In this document: positions 49,745-58,755 of the stretch, piece by piece
How the letters are laid out: every line of letters starts with the position of its first letter
How positions within the stretch are numbered: the stretch's first letter is position 1
Source: Paenibacillus sp. FSL H8-0048
GTDB lineage: Bacteria; Bacillota; Bacilli; Paenibacillales; Paenibacillaceae
Length of the DNA: 64,000 bases
Assembly (NCBI RefSeq): GCF_038002825.1
Contig: NZ_JBBODF010000001.1
Location: 4,774,001-4,838,000 of the forward strand
Reading direction: 5' to 3'
Notes under the pieces: model-generated
The model's input: only the letters and a program-made list of their open reading frames with translations
Told to the model about the DNA's origin: nothing
Databases searched by the model: none
Program-made: the position numbers and the translations under genes

Positions 49745-51370
49745 TCACTTCCTATTCCGCGCACGGTATTGCTGCGGCGTGGTGCCGACGATCCGCTTGA
49801 ACAGGTTGGAGAAGCTGCCGAGGCTGGTGTATCCGACCTGCTCTGCGATGTCGGTGATCTTCAGCTCGGTCTCCTCCAGCAGTTGCTTGGCCTTCTGCAG
49901 CCGCTCCTGTATGATCACATCCGAGATTGACAGCCCGGTCTCCTTCTTGAACAGCCGGGACAAGTAGGCCGGGTTCAGGTAGACATAGGCCGCGAGTTCA
50001 TCCCGGGTGATCTCTTCGCTCAGGCGGGAGCGGATATACTGCCGGATCTTGGTGACCGTGGCCGAGGATACATTATTGCTGGTCTGCAGTAAGCGCATTA
50101 CGGCTCGCAGGCATTCCACCGCCCAATGCTGGAGCGAAGCGGACTGCTTCGGATAATTCTCCTTATCCATCAAGGGCTTCAGCTCGGCTGAGGCGTGTGC
50201 GGATAAGCCTTTTTTGGCGAGAACGGTGTGTACAATGAACAGGATGCCGTGGATAAGCTGACGGTGCAGCTCACTTGTCCAGCGGCCGGCCTCAATGCTC
50301 GAGAACCACAGGGTCACTCGGCGCTCCAGCTCCTCCAGCTCGCCAAGCTCCAGAAGGGTCGCCCATTCTCCGAAGATATGCATGGGTGCTGCCTGAGGCA
50401 CGGGCGCAAGCGGCTGATCCCGGCCATACATCTGATCCTCCGGTCCGAACACCTGACGCGAGCGGTTCAGGTTGCGTTGTTCCCGCTCCGTGACATCCGT
50501 GTATGCGCTCATGATACCGGACAGAGGGACACCTGCGCTGATGTAGATTGACAGGGAGCAATGCAGCAGCCGCCCGCAGGTATCCAGGAAGGTGCGGCCA
50601 TTCTGCTCCAGCGTATGCCGGGCGGCGTTCATATCGCCCCGCACGTAGATGACCGCCAGATTATGGCCGAGCTGATCCTGCAGCACAGTGCCTTCCAGCC
50701 CGCTTAGCAGCAGCTCATCGGCCATGTTGCGCAGCGCATATTCCATAATCGTCTCATCCCGTGCGCTAAGATTCTCCTTCCACTGCTCCAGTCCCAGCAG
50801 AGCGAGGAAGTAGCGGTCCCCGGGCTGCAGATCCAGATTGTAGGTGTTCGCCGGAAGGGTGAGCGATTCCAGCACGGGCGCCGCCCGCTGGCTGAGAATA
50901 TCCTGCCAGAACCGTTCTACCAGCAGGGGAAGCTGATGCTCCCATTGTCTCCGGTACTCCTGGATCAGGGTCTCGAACTGCTGCTGCTCCTTCTGCCTGC
51001 TGATCTCGAATAGCGCCTCACGGGAGATCTTCATCAATTCCTCATAGTCTACCGGCTTGAGCAGATAATGGAAGGCGCCGTGATAAATCGCGCGCTGGGC
51101 ATACTCGAAATCGGCATGGCAGGTCAGCATAATCGTCAGCGTGCCGGGGGCAGATTGCTTCACCCAGGCCAGCAGCTCCAGGCCGCTTCTGCCGGGCATT
51201 TCGATATCGCAGATCAGCAGATCTACGGGCTGCTGCTCAAGAATAGCAATCGCCTGATCCACGTTCTCCGCCAGACAGACATCCGACACGCTAAGCGCGC
51301 TCCAATCCACCCCCTGCTGGAGGCCCAGCAAGGCGAAGTATTGGTCGTCAACGATTAGTACTCTGTACAT
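49745..51370 (-). CDS. AraC-type response regulator (YesN-like)
   Basis: The 541-residue protein has an N-terminal receiver (VLIVDDQYFALLGLQQGVDW at residues 4-23; Asp in LLICDIEMPGRSGLELLAWV). A middle domain of about 280 residues links to a C-terminal AraC helix-turn-helix pair (YIRSRLSEEITRDELAAYVY, LNPAYLSRLFKKETGLSISD, ITDIAEQVGYTSLGSFSNLF). This is the YesN class, which controls sugar-uptake genes in Paenibacillus. Its gene follows the kinase by 6 bp and faces araA across the repeat array. Confidence 0.93.
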   Translation of the reverse strand: MYRVLIVDDQYFALLGLQQGVDWSALSVSDVCLAENVDQAIAILEQQPVDLLICDIEMPGRSGLELLAWVKQSAPGTLTIMLTCHADFEYAQRAIYHGAFHYLLKPVDYEELMKISREALFEISRQKEQQQFETLIQEYRRQWEHQLPLLVERFWQDILSQRAAPVLESLTLPANTYNLDLQPGDRYFLALLGLEQWKENLSARDETIMEYALRNMADELLLSGLEGTVLQDQLGHNLAVIYVRGDMNAARHTLEQNGRTFLDTCGRLLHCSLSIYISAGVPLSGIMSAYTDVTEREQRNLNRSRQVFGPEDQMYGRDQPLAPVPQAAPMHIFGEWATLLELGELEELERRVTLWFSSIEAGRWTSELHRQLIHGILFIVHTVLAKKGLSAHASAELKPLMDKENYPKQSASLQHWAVECLRAVMRLLQTSNNVSSATVTKIRQYIRSRLSEEITRDELAAYVYLNPAYLSRLFKKETGLSISDVIIQERLQKAKQLLEETELKITDIAEQVGYTSLGSFSNLFKRIVGTTPQQYRARNRK

Positions 51371-51376
51371 TGAACG

Positions 51377-53113
51377 TCACAGCTCCTTTTGAACGGGTAG
51401 TCTGATCTCCACAACCGCGCCTCCGTCTGGAGCGTTATGGAAGGTAAGCCGTGCCCGGTTGTTATAGAACATCAGCATGCGTCTGTATACGTTCCATATT
51501 CCCAGATGGCGGTCTGTCGGCTTGCGCTCATACACGCCTTGATTGAGCATGTCGAGCTGAGCCGCGGAGAAGCCCGGCCCGGAATCGCGGATCTGAATGG
51601 CAATGCAGGAGTTGCCGCTCTCCCCGGCTTCTTCACGGACAGTTATGCCAACGTTGAAGGGCTTCGAATTGTTGACGAAGCCATGCTTGATGGCATTCTC
51701 AACGAAGGGCTGGATCAGCAGCGGCGGAATCAGTGTAGACTCAAGCTCTTGCGGAAGCTGCACCTCATAAGACAGCTTGTTCGGATACATAACCATCTGA
51801 ATCTCGATATAATTCTGAATATGACCCAGCTCGCCGCGCAGCGGAATCCAGGCGTCATTGGTATTCATAATGAAGCGGAAGTGGGAGACCAGATGTCCGA
51901 TCATCTTTTTGATCAGCGCATATTGCTTCAGCTCTACCAGATGAAAGACGATATTCAGGGAATTCATGAAAAAATGGGGATTGATCTGCGCCTGAAGATG
52001 CTTCAGCTCGGCCTGCTGCACCTTCATCTGCTCCTCATACACATCAATCTTGAGATTGCCGATCTGCTCGGCCATCTGGTTGAATTGCATGGTAATGATC
52101 TGGAACTCCCTGCTGTTGCCATCCTTCAGCCGGTATTCCAGCTGTCCCTTACCAAGGATACGCATCCCGCTGGTCAATTGCTGGATAGGCTTGAACACCA
52201 GCCTGCTGAGCAGAGCCAGCAGGATAACCATCACGAGGATAATGGCGAAGGGAATAACCTTGATGATCCGCTGGAAGATCGGCAGCTCGTCCAGAATCGA
52301 TTTCTCGTCAAGCAGGAAGAAGACATTCAGATTGGAATACTGCGAAGGCTTGTCAATCAGCAGATAAGAATTGCCGTTGCTCAGCCGGATCGCTGCATCC
52401 ACCGGACGGTCAGGGCGGCCGAGCTGGGTGCGAATGAGCGCAAGATCTTCACTGGCGAACTGGCCCCAGAGCAATTTACCGTCATTGTCGATCATGCCCA
52501 CCTGCCCGCTGCCTCCGGTAGACTCCAGCTGGGTCAGCGGCTGGGCCAGAGAATCGATACTGACCAGTACCCCCATGAGAAGCCGTCCGCTCTTGTCCGG
52601 CAGCACCTTGAATAACACCGGCTCGTCGCCGAGGGTCACAGTCTCCCACTTCAGGGAGCCCTGGAGATTAGGCGACTTCAGGCGCGAGGACAGCCCGGAG
52701 GCAATGACCTCCTTCTCCTGGTAATATTCTCTCTGGCTGCTGAGGAATAACTCGTCCCGGTCCTGATGGTAGACGAAGACACTGCGGATAATGGTGTAGT
52801 AGCTGACATCGCTGTACCACTGGTCCATCAGCTTACGGATGGACAGGTAATAATTGACGCTGTCGGGACCGCTGTCCGAATAGAGCTCCAGCAGCATATT
52901 TTCATTGGCGGTACGCAGCAGATAATGGCTGGTCTGCTCCAGCAGCTCATCGAGTGTACCTAAGTGCAGGGTCAACGTGTCTGAAGCAGACTTCGCAACC
53001 TTCTCCCGGACAATGTTGGTGGAATAGAGATTGGTGTAGGAGAGGAAAAGGAACAGCGGCGTGACCAGCAGCAGGACAAGGGCACTCACTTTGAATCGCA
53101 ATGATAGTTTCAC
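51377..53113 (-). CDS. Sensor histidine kinase (YesM-like)
   Basis: GTG 53113 (VKLSLRFKVSALVLLLVT) has AAGGGGG about 6 bp upstream; the ATG two codons earlier touches that site. The 578-residue protein has an N-terminal transmembrane segment, an outer sensor of about 260 residues, a second segment (IIKVIPFAIILVMVILLALL) and a HAMP domain (LVFKPIQQLTSGMRILGKGQ). The kinase half has the H-box LQAQINPHFFMNSLNIVFHL typical of YesM/LytS-type kinases and an HATPase with FVENAIKHGFVNNSKPF. It pairs with the AraC-type regulator. Confidence 0.93.
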   Translation of the reverse strand: MKLSLRFKVSALVLLLVTPLFLFLSYTNLYSTNIVREKVAKSASDTLTLHLGTLDELLEQTSHYLLRTANENMLLELYSDSGPDSVNYYLSIRKLMDQWYSDVSYYTIIRSVFVYHQDRDELFLSSQREYYQEKEVIASGLSSRLKSPNLQGSLKWETVTLGDEPVLFKVLPDKSGRLLMGVLVSIDSLAQPLTQLESTGGSGQVGMIDNDGKLLWGQFASEDLALIRTQLGRPDRPVDAAIRLSNGNSYLLIDKPSQYSNLNVFFLLDEKSILDELPIFQRIIKVIPFAIILVMVILLALLSRLVFKPIQQLTSGMRILGKGQLEYRLKDGNSREFQIITMQFNQMAEQIGNLKIDVYEEQMKVQQAELKHLQAQINPHFFMNSLNIVFHLVELKQYALIKKMIGHLVSHFRFIMNTNDAWIPLRGELGHIQNYIEIQMVMYPNKLSYEVQLPQELESTLIPPLLIQPFVENAIKHGFVNNSKPFNVGITVREEAGESGNSCIAIQIRDSGPGFSAAQLDMLNQGVYERKPTDRHLGIWNVYRRMLMFYNNRARLTFHNAPDGGAVVEIRLPVQKEL

Positions 53114-53230
53114 AGTCATCCCCCTTATCCTTAGGTACATTTACACGCTGAGCGGCAGGAAAGGGGAAGGACGGCTGCCGTCCTTCCCCTTTGCTTAAAA
53201 TATAAGAATTTGTATGTTCCACACGACAAC

Positions 53231-53301
53231 ATATCCTTATATTTTTCGCTAAAACGGGTGCCGTCCTTAAATAAGGACGGCATAGTCGTTTCCACTTGTT
53301 T
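53231..53301. repeat. Dispersed hairpin repeat, copy 2
   Basis: It starts ATATCCTT and ends CACTTGTTT, with an inner stem GCCGTCCTTA/TAAGGACGGC and outer arms AAACGG/CGTTT. It is related to 40582-40650. It touches the stop codon of the binding-protein gene on the minus strand and could influence 3' end formation of that mRNA. Confidence 0.85.
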
Positions 53302-54898
53302 ATTTTGGTTGTTTAGCCTTCCACGCATCGTATTGCTTCTGAACCTCGGCGCGGATCTCTTCAATGCCGTTAGCCTTTAGCTTATTATTGTATTCCGTCA
53401 GCACCTTGTCTACTCCCAGGCTGCCCGTTTCCAGCAGCGGACGGAATTCCTTGATAATATTGCTGACCACAGAGACCTGTGTTTTGACAGCGTCGGTATT
53501 GAAGTTGAAGCCGAAGGACTTCACCTTATGGGCACTCTCGTTATAAGCCTTGAACTTCTCCCATTTATCGGCACTTTCACCTTCCCACAGATAGGTTATG
53601 GTCTGGTTGCCGAACATCCATTCAATTCCCGGTGCCCAGCCGGTATCGGCACGGGTAGCAATGCCGTCAGGCAGCTTGATGAAGTTGTCCTTGCCTTCTA
53701 CCTTGACATACTGCCGTCCCTCTACGCCGAAGTCAATCAGATTGACCAGAACCGGGTCGGTATGCAGCAGGTTCAGCAGCATCATTGTCCGCTCTGGATC
53801 AATTGAGGTGCGTCCGATGGCCATCATGGAGTTGCTGACGCTGGCGGTGCTGATCTCGGGTTCATTCCCCTTCAGCTTCACCAGTTCAATGCCGGTGGCA
53901 ATGGAATCTTCCTTGTCGGAGTCCGGTTTGTCTGAACCGAATTTCATCCAGGTCTTGCCGGCCTTGAAAGCGTCTTCAGTACTGGTTTTGGTCGTTGCCG
54001 CATCTTTATTGATGTAGCCTTTGGCGAACCAGTCGCCGTAGAGCTTCATACGGTAGATCGCCGTGTCAGATTCCATCGAGCTGATCACCATCTTATCGGT
54101 CTTGGTATCCAGGACGATTCCGGCAGGAGCGCCTGCCACCAGCTCATAGCGGAAGTTCTCCTTCATGCTCTCTCTGGTCTTGTCGAAGTAGCCCAGGGTG
54201 TCCGAGCCGCTGCCGGAGAGCCAGATTGGCGCGATGGCCGGTTCCTTCTCCTTGATCGTCTGCAGCCATGGCTCCAGATCCTCCAGCGTCTCAATCGAGT
54301 TCACATCGAATCCGTATTTATCCACCAGATCCTTGCGGAACATAATGGTATGGCTCTCGCCGATTTCCTTATTGGTCGGAATGGCGTAGATTTTGCCGTC
54401 CACCTTGCCGCCGTCAAAGAAGCGGGGGTCCAGGGTGTCCTTGATGCCTTGTCCATATTTGGCTAACAGATCATCCAGCGGCAGGAATGCGCCTTTGGCT
54501 ACGTTATTGGCGAAATCCGCCCAGTTCGGGGCAAAGGTCAAATCGACCTGTTCACCGGATTGATAGGCCAGTGCCATCTTCTCGGCCCAGGAGGACCAAG
54601 GGAGTCCCTGGAAGTCAATCTCGGCGTTGATTTTTTCTTTGAGATACTTGTTGATCTCGTCTACAACCGCCTTGGTATCATTTTGCGGGAAATTTCCGAC
54701 CGTGTACACTTTCAGCTTGCGGAACGTTGAGGTGTCAGGATTCGTGCTGCCTTCCGTGCCTGCTGTTGTAGCTGCTGCTGTCGATTCTGCCTTGGAGGGT
54801 GCGGATGCACCTGAATTGCCCCCGCCGCATCCGGTAATGCCCAGTATCACGGCGGTTAGGGCAGCAAGCACCGCGCCCGAGCTTCTGGTTGTTCTCAT
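53300..54898 (-). CDS. Extracellular solute-binding lipoprotein (LplA-like)
   Basis: ATG 54898 (MRTTRSSGAVLAALTAVI) follows GAGGAGG at 9 bp. The 532-residue protein has a lipoprotein signal with lipobox LGITGC. The body fits the large LplA/family 1 binding proteins of Paenibacillus (KLKVYTVGNFPQNDTKAVVD, EINKYLKEKINAEIDFQGLP, VDLTFAPNWADFANNVAKGA, IYAIPTNKEIGESHTIMFRK). It serves the two permeases encoded upstream and likely binds an oligosaccharide. Confidence 0.92.
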   Translation of the reverse strand: MRTTRSSGAVLAALTAVILGITGCGGGNSGASAPSKAESTAAATTAGTEGSTNPDTSTFRKLKVYTVGNFPQNDTKAVVDEINKYLKEKINAEIDFQGLPWSSWAEKMALAYQSGEQVDLTFAPNWADFANNVAKGAFLPLDDLLAKYGQGIKDTLDPRFFDGGKVDGKIYAIPTNKEIGESHTIMFRKDLVDKYGFDVNSIETLEDLEPWLQTIKEKEPAIAPIWLSGSGSDTLGYFDKTRESMKENFRYELVAGAPAGIVLDTKTDKMVISSMESDTAIYRMKLYGDWFAKGYINKDAATTKTSTEDAFKAGKTWMKFGSDKPDSDKEDSIATGIELVKLKGNEPEISTASVSNSMMAIGRTSIDPERTMMLLNLLHTDPVLVNLIDFGVEGRQYVKVEGKDNFIKLPDGIATRADTGWAPGIEWMFGNQTITYLWEGESADKWEKFKAYNESAHKVKSFGFNFNTDAVKTQVSVVSNIIKEFRPLLETGSLGVDKVLTEYNNKLKANGIEEIRAEVQKQYDAWKAKQPK

Positions 54899-54967
54899 TT
54901 GTATGAACCTCCTCAATGATAATTAGATCATATATTCTAACCGGCATTTATGCCAGAGCTAGACCCA

Positions 54968-55882
54968 TTAACCTTTGATAGCCCCAATCGTGAGGCCCTT
55001 GGTGAAGTACTTCTGGAAGAACGGATAGATGAACAGAATCGGACCAATCGACAGCACGACCATGGCCATCCGCAGACTTTCGGTTGGAACGGATTCCTGT
55101 ACCATCAGGGCGACACCGGTGCCGGCAAGCTGGGTTTTGAAGAACTCGGCCTGGCGGATCATCTGAATCATAACGTACTGCAGGGAGAACTTATTGGTGT
55201 CATTAATGAACAGCATGGAGTTGAACCAGTCATTCCAGTACATCAGCGTAGTGAACAGTCCGATGGTCGCCAGCACAGGCAGGGAGATCGGCAGCACCAA
55301 CTGGAAGAAGATCCGCCATTCCGAAGCTCCGTCGAGCTTACCGGATTCAATCATCTCCTCCGGGATGGTCTGCTGGAAGAAGGTACGGGTGATGAAGATA
55401 TAGAAGGCATTGGACAAGCCGGGCAGAATCAGCGCAACCAGCGAGTCCTTCAGATCGAGATAGTTCACGTATAGCAGATAGAAGGGGACAAGCCCTCCCG
55501 AGAACAGCATGGTGATCAGCAGGTAGAAGTTGAATGTCTTTTTAAAAGGAAAATCCTTCCGGTAGAGCGGATACGCATACAGCGCAATCAGCAGCACGGC
55601 CAGAACAGTTCCGATAAGGGTAACGGTCAGGCTGACGCCATACGCCTTAACCAGTGTCTCCGAATGCTTGAACAAATATTGGTACGCGGAAGCATCGATA
55701 TGATCGGGCCAGAACTTGTATCCCTGCAGCGTCAAGGCCTTCTCGTTCGTTAAGGAGATAGCGACAATGAGCACAATCGGCAGGATACACGCCAGGCTGA
55801 AGGCGATGAAGAACACATTCAGAATAATCTGGGCGGTGGTGGAGCCTTTGGTATAAGGGTTGCTTCGGGATGCAGTAGTCAT
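54968..55882 (-). CDS. Carbohydrate ABC transporter permease (LplC-like)
   Basis: The 304-residue protein has six transmembrane segments. The first is IILNVFFIAFSLACILPIVL. The EAA loop reads IPEEMIESGKLDGASEWRIF then FQLVLPISLPVLATIG. The end TIGAIKG is the common terminus of LplC/YtcP-type subunits. It lies 15 bp after the sister permease on the same strand. Confidence 0.93.
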   Translation of the reverse strand: MTTASRSNPYTKGSTTAQIILNVFFIAFSLACILPIVLIVAISLTNEKALTLQGYKFWPDHIDASAYQYLFKHSETLVKAYGVSLTVTLIGTVLAVLLIALYAYPLYRKDFPFKKTFNFYLLITMLFSGGLVPFYLLYVNYLDLKDSLVALILPGLSNAFYIFITRTFFQQTIPEEMIESGKLDGASEWRIFFQLVLPISLPVLATIGLFTTLMYWNDWFNSMLFINDTNKFSLQYVMIQMIRQAEFFKTQLAGTGVALMVQESVPTESLRMAMVVLSIGPILFIYPFFQKYFTKGLTIGAIKG

Positions 55883-55897
55883 TAGAATCCTCCGTTT

Positions 55898-56875
55898 CTA
55901 GAAAAGAGCCGTATCGCGGTTCAGCTTACGGGCCAGAGCGTTCGCGCCGATGACCAGGAAGAATCCGACGACCGATTGATAGAAGTTCGCCGCAGAGGAC
56001 ATCCCCAGGTCATTGAGCTGGATCAGGCCCCGGTAGACATAGGTGTCGATGACGTCCGTAGTTGAGCGCAGCGCACCGGAGTCCAGAGTCACATGGTAGA
56101 ACAGCCCGAAGTCAGAGCGGAAGATGCCGCCCATGTTAAGAATGGTGAGAATGACCATGATCGGCGTAAGCAGCGGCAGGGTGATCTTGGTGATCTGCTG
56201 CCATTTGCTGGCCCCGTCCATCACCGCAGCTTCGTACAGCTCTTCGCTGATGCCGGTGATGGCCGCCAGATAGATGACACTGCCGATACCGATCGAATGC
56301 CACATCTTGGTGATCCACAGGATGTAAGGCCAAGCTTCAGGATGCATATAAGCATTCACCGAGGAGTAGCCGAACATCGGCAGAATATGCTTGACCAGGA
56401 AGCCATACTCCGGGTGCAGGAAGGCGTATACGATGAAGCTGACTACAACCATGGACAGAAAGTTCGGCATAATCATCACCGTCTGGAAGAACTTCGAAGC
56501 CAGCTTGTTACGCACCTCATTGATTGCAATCGCCAGCGAGACGGAGAGAATAAGGCCTGAGATAATGAAGACTACATTGTAACCCACGGTGTTGATGGTC
56601 ACCCGCAGGGCGTCAGAGGTGGCGAAGAGGAACCGGAAGTTGTCAAGCCCGGCCCAAGGACTGCCCATAATGCCGTCAATGTAGTTGATATTCTTGAAGG
56701 CAATGAATAATCCGAACATCGGAATATAGCAGTTGATGAAAAAGATAATCGACGTGGGCAGCAGCATCAGCAGCAGCACCCGGTATCGCACGATATTGTG
56801 CAGCAGACGGCCGAAACGGCCCTGGGGCGGTGTCGCTGACTTGGTGTTCATAGCTTGTGGTGCGGGATTTGCCAT
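55898..56875 (-). CDS. Carbohydrate ABC transporter permease (LplB-like)
   Basis: ATG 56875 (MANPAPQAMNTKSATPPQ) follows GTGAGGT; the longer frame has an unlikely 35-residue tail. The 325-residue protein has six membrane segments (first VLLLMLLPTSIIFFINCYIP). The LplB mark is the outer segment YIPMFGLFIAFKNINYIDGI, and the EAA loop is YEAAVMDGASKWQQITKITL followed by LPLLTPIM. First gene of the five-gene operon; the ATPase is missing and presumably shared. Confidence 0.93.
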   Translation of the reverse strand: MANPAPQAMNTKSATPPQGRFGRLLHNIVRYRVLLLMLLPTSIIFFINCYIPMFGLFIAFKNINYIDGIMGSPWAGLDNFRFLFATSDALRVTINTVGYNVVFIISGLILSVSLAIAINEVRNKLASKFFQTVMIMPNFLSMVVVSFIVYAFLHPEYGFLVKHILPMFGYSSVNAYMHPEAWPYILWITKMWHSIGIGSVIYLAAITGISEELYEAAVMDGASKWQQITKITLPLLTPIMVILTILNMGGIFRSDFGLFYHVTLDSGALRSTTDVIDTYVYRGLIQLNDLGMSSAANFYQSVVGFFLVIGANALARKLNRDTALF

Positions 56876-57024
56876 AAGTTCTAACCTCACTCTACTTGTT
56901 CTGGATGAATTTATTATAGTAGAGCAGATGAACGGAATTCTTTCTTGCAAATGACTCTGTTTATTCAAAAATGACCTCATTGTGCAAAACTCCTGCTAAG
57001 CATTGAGACTTTTTTCACAGAGGA

Positions 57025-57054
57025 TTGCTCACATTGCAAGTAATATGTTAGAAT
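57025..57054 (+). promoter_or_regulatory. Candidate sigma-A promoter of the riboswitch transcript
   Basis: TTGCTC (57025-57030) and TAGAAT (57049-57054) are spaced by 18 bp. Transcription would start near 57061, about 75 bp before the aptamer. Confidence 0.5.
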
Positions 57055-57134
57055 ATCGGAATGCATTAACGCAGCACCAATTTAATACAGTACAAGAGCT
57101 ATGAAGGCTATGGATCACACTATAGCTGGAGCAG

Positions 57135-57200
57135 CTTCTGGAGAGACTGCGGAGTTCCGCAGCGCCGAAGGGTTCACAATCTCAGGCAGAAGGACAGAAG
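57135..57200 (+). ncRNA. Glycine riboswitch, single aptamer
   Basis: CTTCTG (57135-57140) pairs with CAGAAG (57195-57200) as P1. Within it are GGAGAG, a GCGGAGTTCCGC hairpin, GCGCCGAAGGG, CTCAGGCAGAAGGACAG. These are the conserved glycine-aptamer core (GGAGAG ... GCCGAAGGGG ... CUCAGG...AAGGACAG). Only one aptamer is visible. The stretch 57100-57134 can fold and may act as the 'ghost' partner of singlet glycine riboswitches. The terminator follows 73 bp later, ahead of a transporter gene. Confidence 0.9.
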
Positions 57201-57272
57201 AGTACCGGATTTGTTTTTGCTATGCGGATCAGCCGCTGCTGCAGAAGCTTATTTGGAACTTTTTATGCACCG

Positions 57273-57304
57273 GGAGATTGGATGATATCCAGTCTCCTTT
57301 TTTG
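57273..57304 (+). terminator. Riboswitch-controlled intrinsic terminator
   Basis: GGAGATTGGAT (57273-57283) and ATCCAGTCTCC (57287-57297) form a stem with a GAT loop, then six T. It sits 40 bp before the cycA-like start and is probably the regulated expression platform. Confidence 0.9.
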
Positions 57305-57344
57305 CGTTACGTACAATGTTGTATACATTAAGGGGGAAACAGGA

Positions 57345-58721
57345 ATGGCACAGACAGAATTAAAAAGAGAGCTTGCAAACCGTCACGTCCAGCTTATCGC
57401 TATCGGGGGAACGATTGGCACAGGGTTATTCCTGGGATCGGGCAAAGCCATTCAGCAGGCCGGGCCCTCCATCATGCTCACGTATCTGATCGTGGGGATT
57501 GCCGTGTTTTTTGTGATGCGGGCGCTCGGGGAACTGCTGCTCTCGAAGGCGGGGTATCAATCTTTTACGGATATTGCTGAGGATTACCTGGGGCCGCGCG
57601 CGGCGTTCATTACAGGCTGGACCTACTGGTTCTGCTGGATTATGACGGCGATGGCCGATGTGATTGCGGTGGGCGTCTATGTGCAGTACTGGTTCGATAT
57701 TCCGCAGTGGGTACCGGCCGTCATCTGCCTGATCATTCTGCTCGGGCTGAATCTGCTGACGGTCAAGAGCTTCGGGGAGCTGGAATTCTGGTTTGCCCTG
57801 ATCAAGGTAGTTACGATACTGGCTCTGATCGGCCTGGGCATTGTCCTGCTGGTGACCCAGTTCAAGACGGATGCAGGCTCCGTGTCGGTCCGCAATCTCT
57901 GGGAGCACGGGGGCGTGTTCCCGAACGGGGTGAAGGGCTTTCTGTTCTCCTTCCAGATGGTAGTGTTCGCTTATGTTGGCGTGGAGCTGGTGGGGGTATC
58001 GGCAGCAGAGACGGCGAATCCGGAGAAAAACATCCCGTCCGCGATCAACAAAATTCCGCTGCGGATTCTGTTCTTCTATGTAGGCGCGCTCTTCGTGCTG
58101 CTGTGCATTAATCCCTGGACCCAGCTTAGCGCGTCTGAAAGTCCGTTCGTGCGCACCTTCAGTCTAGTCGGGATTCCGATTGCTGCGGGGATTATCAATT
58201 TCGTAGTCTTAACCTCGGCGGCCTCCGCCTGCAACAGCGGGATGTTCTCGACCAGCCGGATTCTCTACAATCTGAGCAGACGGAATCAGGCTTCCCCGCA
58301 GCTGGGCAAGCTGAACCGGAATCATGTGCCCGCGAATTCCTTATTCCTCTCCACCCTGGTGATCTCTGCCGGAGCACTGCTCAGCAAGCTCATTCCGGGC
58401 CAGGCCTTCGGCATCGTGACTACGATCAGTGCCATTTGCTTCATCTGGGTCTGGGGCGTTGTGCTGGTCTGCCATATCAAGTATAAAAGGAACCGCCCGG
58501 ACTTACATGCCGCTTCCAAATTCAAAGCGCCATTCACCCCGGTGATTAACTATGCTGTCCTGACGCTGTTCGCCGCCATTCTTGTGATCATGCTCTTTGC
58601 CGATGAGACCCGTCCGGCGCTGCTGTTCACTCCGCTCTGGTTCATCCTGCTGTTCGTTCTGTACTCCATCAGAAGCCGTAAGGAGAAAAGTGAACAGGAA
58701 ATCAGTATAATCAATACATAA
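57345..58721 (+). CDS. cycA: D-serine/D-alanine/glycine transporter (CycA-like)
   Basis: ATG 57345 follows AGGGGGAAACAGG; the longer frame runs through the riboswitch terminator and is not credible. The 458-residue protein has about 12 transmembrane segments and begins LANRHVQLIAIGGTIGTGLF, the amino acid-polyamine-organocation consensus. Further CycA marks are ALGELLLSKAGYQSFTDIAE, FTGWTYWFCWI-like GWTYWFCWIMTAMADV and VVLTSAASACNSGMFSTSRI. The glycine riboswitch ahead of it agrees with glycine uptake. Confidence 0.92.
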   Translation: MAQTELKRELANRHVQLIAIGGTIGTGLFLGSGKAIQQAGPSIMLTYLIVGIAVFFVMRALGELLLSKAGYQSFTDIAEDYLGPRAAFITGWTYWFCWIMTAMADVIAVGVYVQYWFDIPQWVPAVICLIILLGLNLLTVKSFGELEFWFALIKVVTILALIGLGIVLLVTQFKTDAGSVSVRNLWEHGGVFPNGVKGFLFSFQMVVFAYVGVELVGVSAAETANPEKNIPSAINKIPLRILFFYVGALFVLLCINPWTQLSASESPFVRTFSLVGIPIAAGIINFVVLTSAASACNSGMFSTSRILYNLSRRNQASPQLGKLNRNHVPANSLFLSTLVISAGALLSKLIPGQAFGIVTTISAICFIWVWGVVLVCHIKYKRNRPDLHAASKFKAPFTPVINYAVLTLFAAILVIMLFADETRPALLFTPLWFILLFVLYSIRSRKEKSEQEISIINT

Positions 58722-58755
58722 ACTGATTTCAGGATGAAGAGGGTGCAGCCGCCGT

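Noticed and set aside
49108..49800. A 230-residue ORF on the plus strand and long ORFs on the minus strand with a 17-residue repeat
   Set aside because: They only reflect the 51-bp DNA repeat (divisible by three) remaining open in several frames at once. None has a ribosome site or sensible ends.
51437..52615. 392-residue ORF on the plus strand
   Set aside because: It is antisense to the YesM-like kinase, with no ribosome site and a shadow-type composition.
57222..57344. N-terminal extension of the CycA-like protein
   Set aside because: It would translate the riboswitch terminator; the ATG at 57345 has a proper ribosome site and gives the usual family start.
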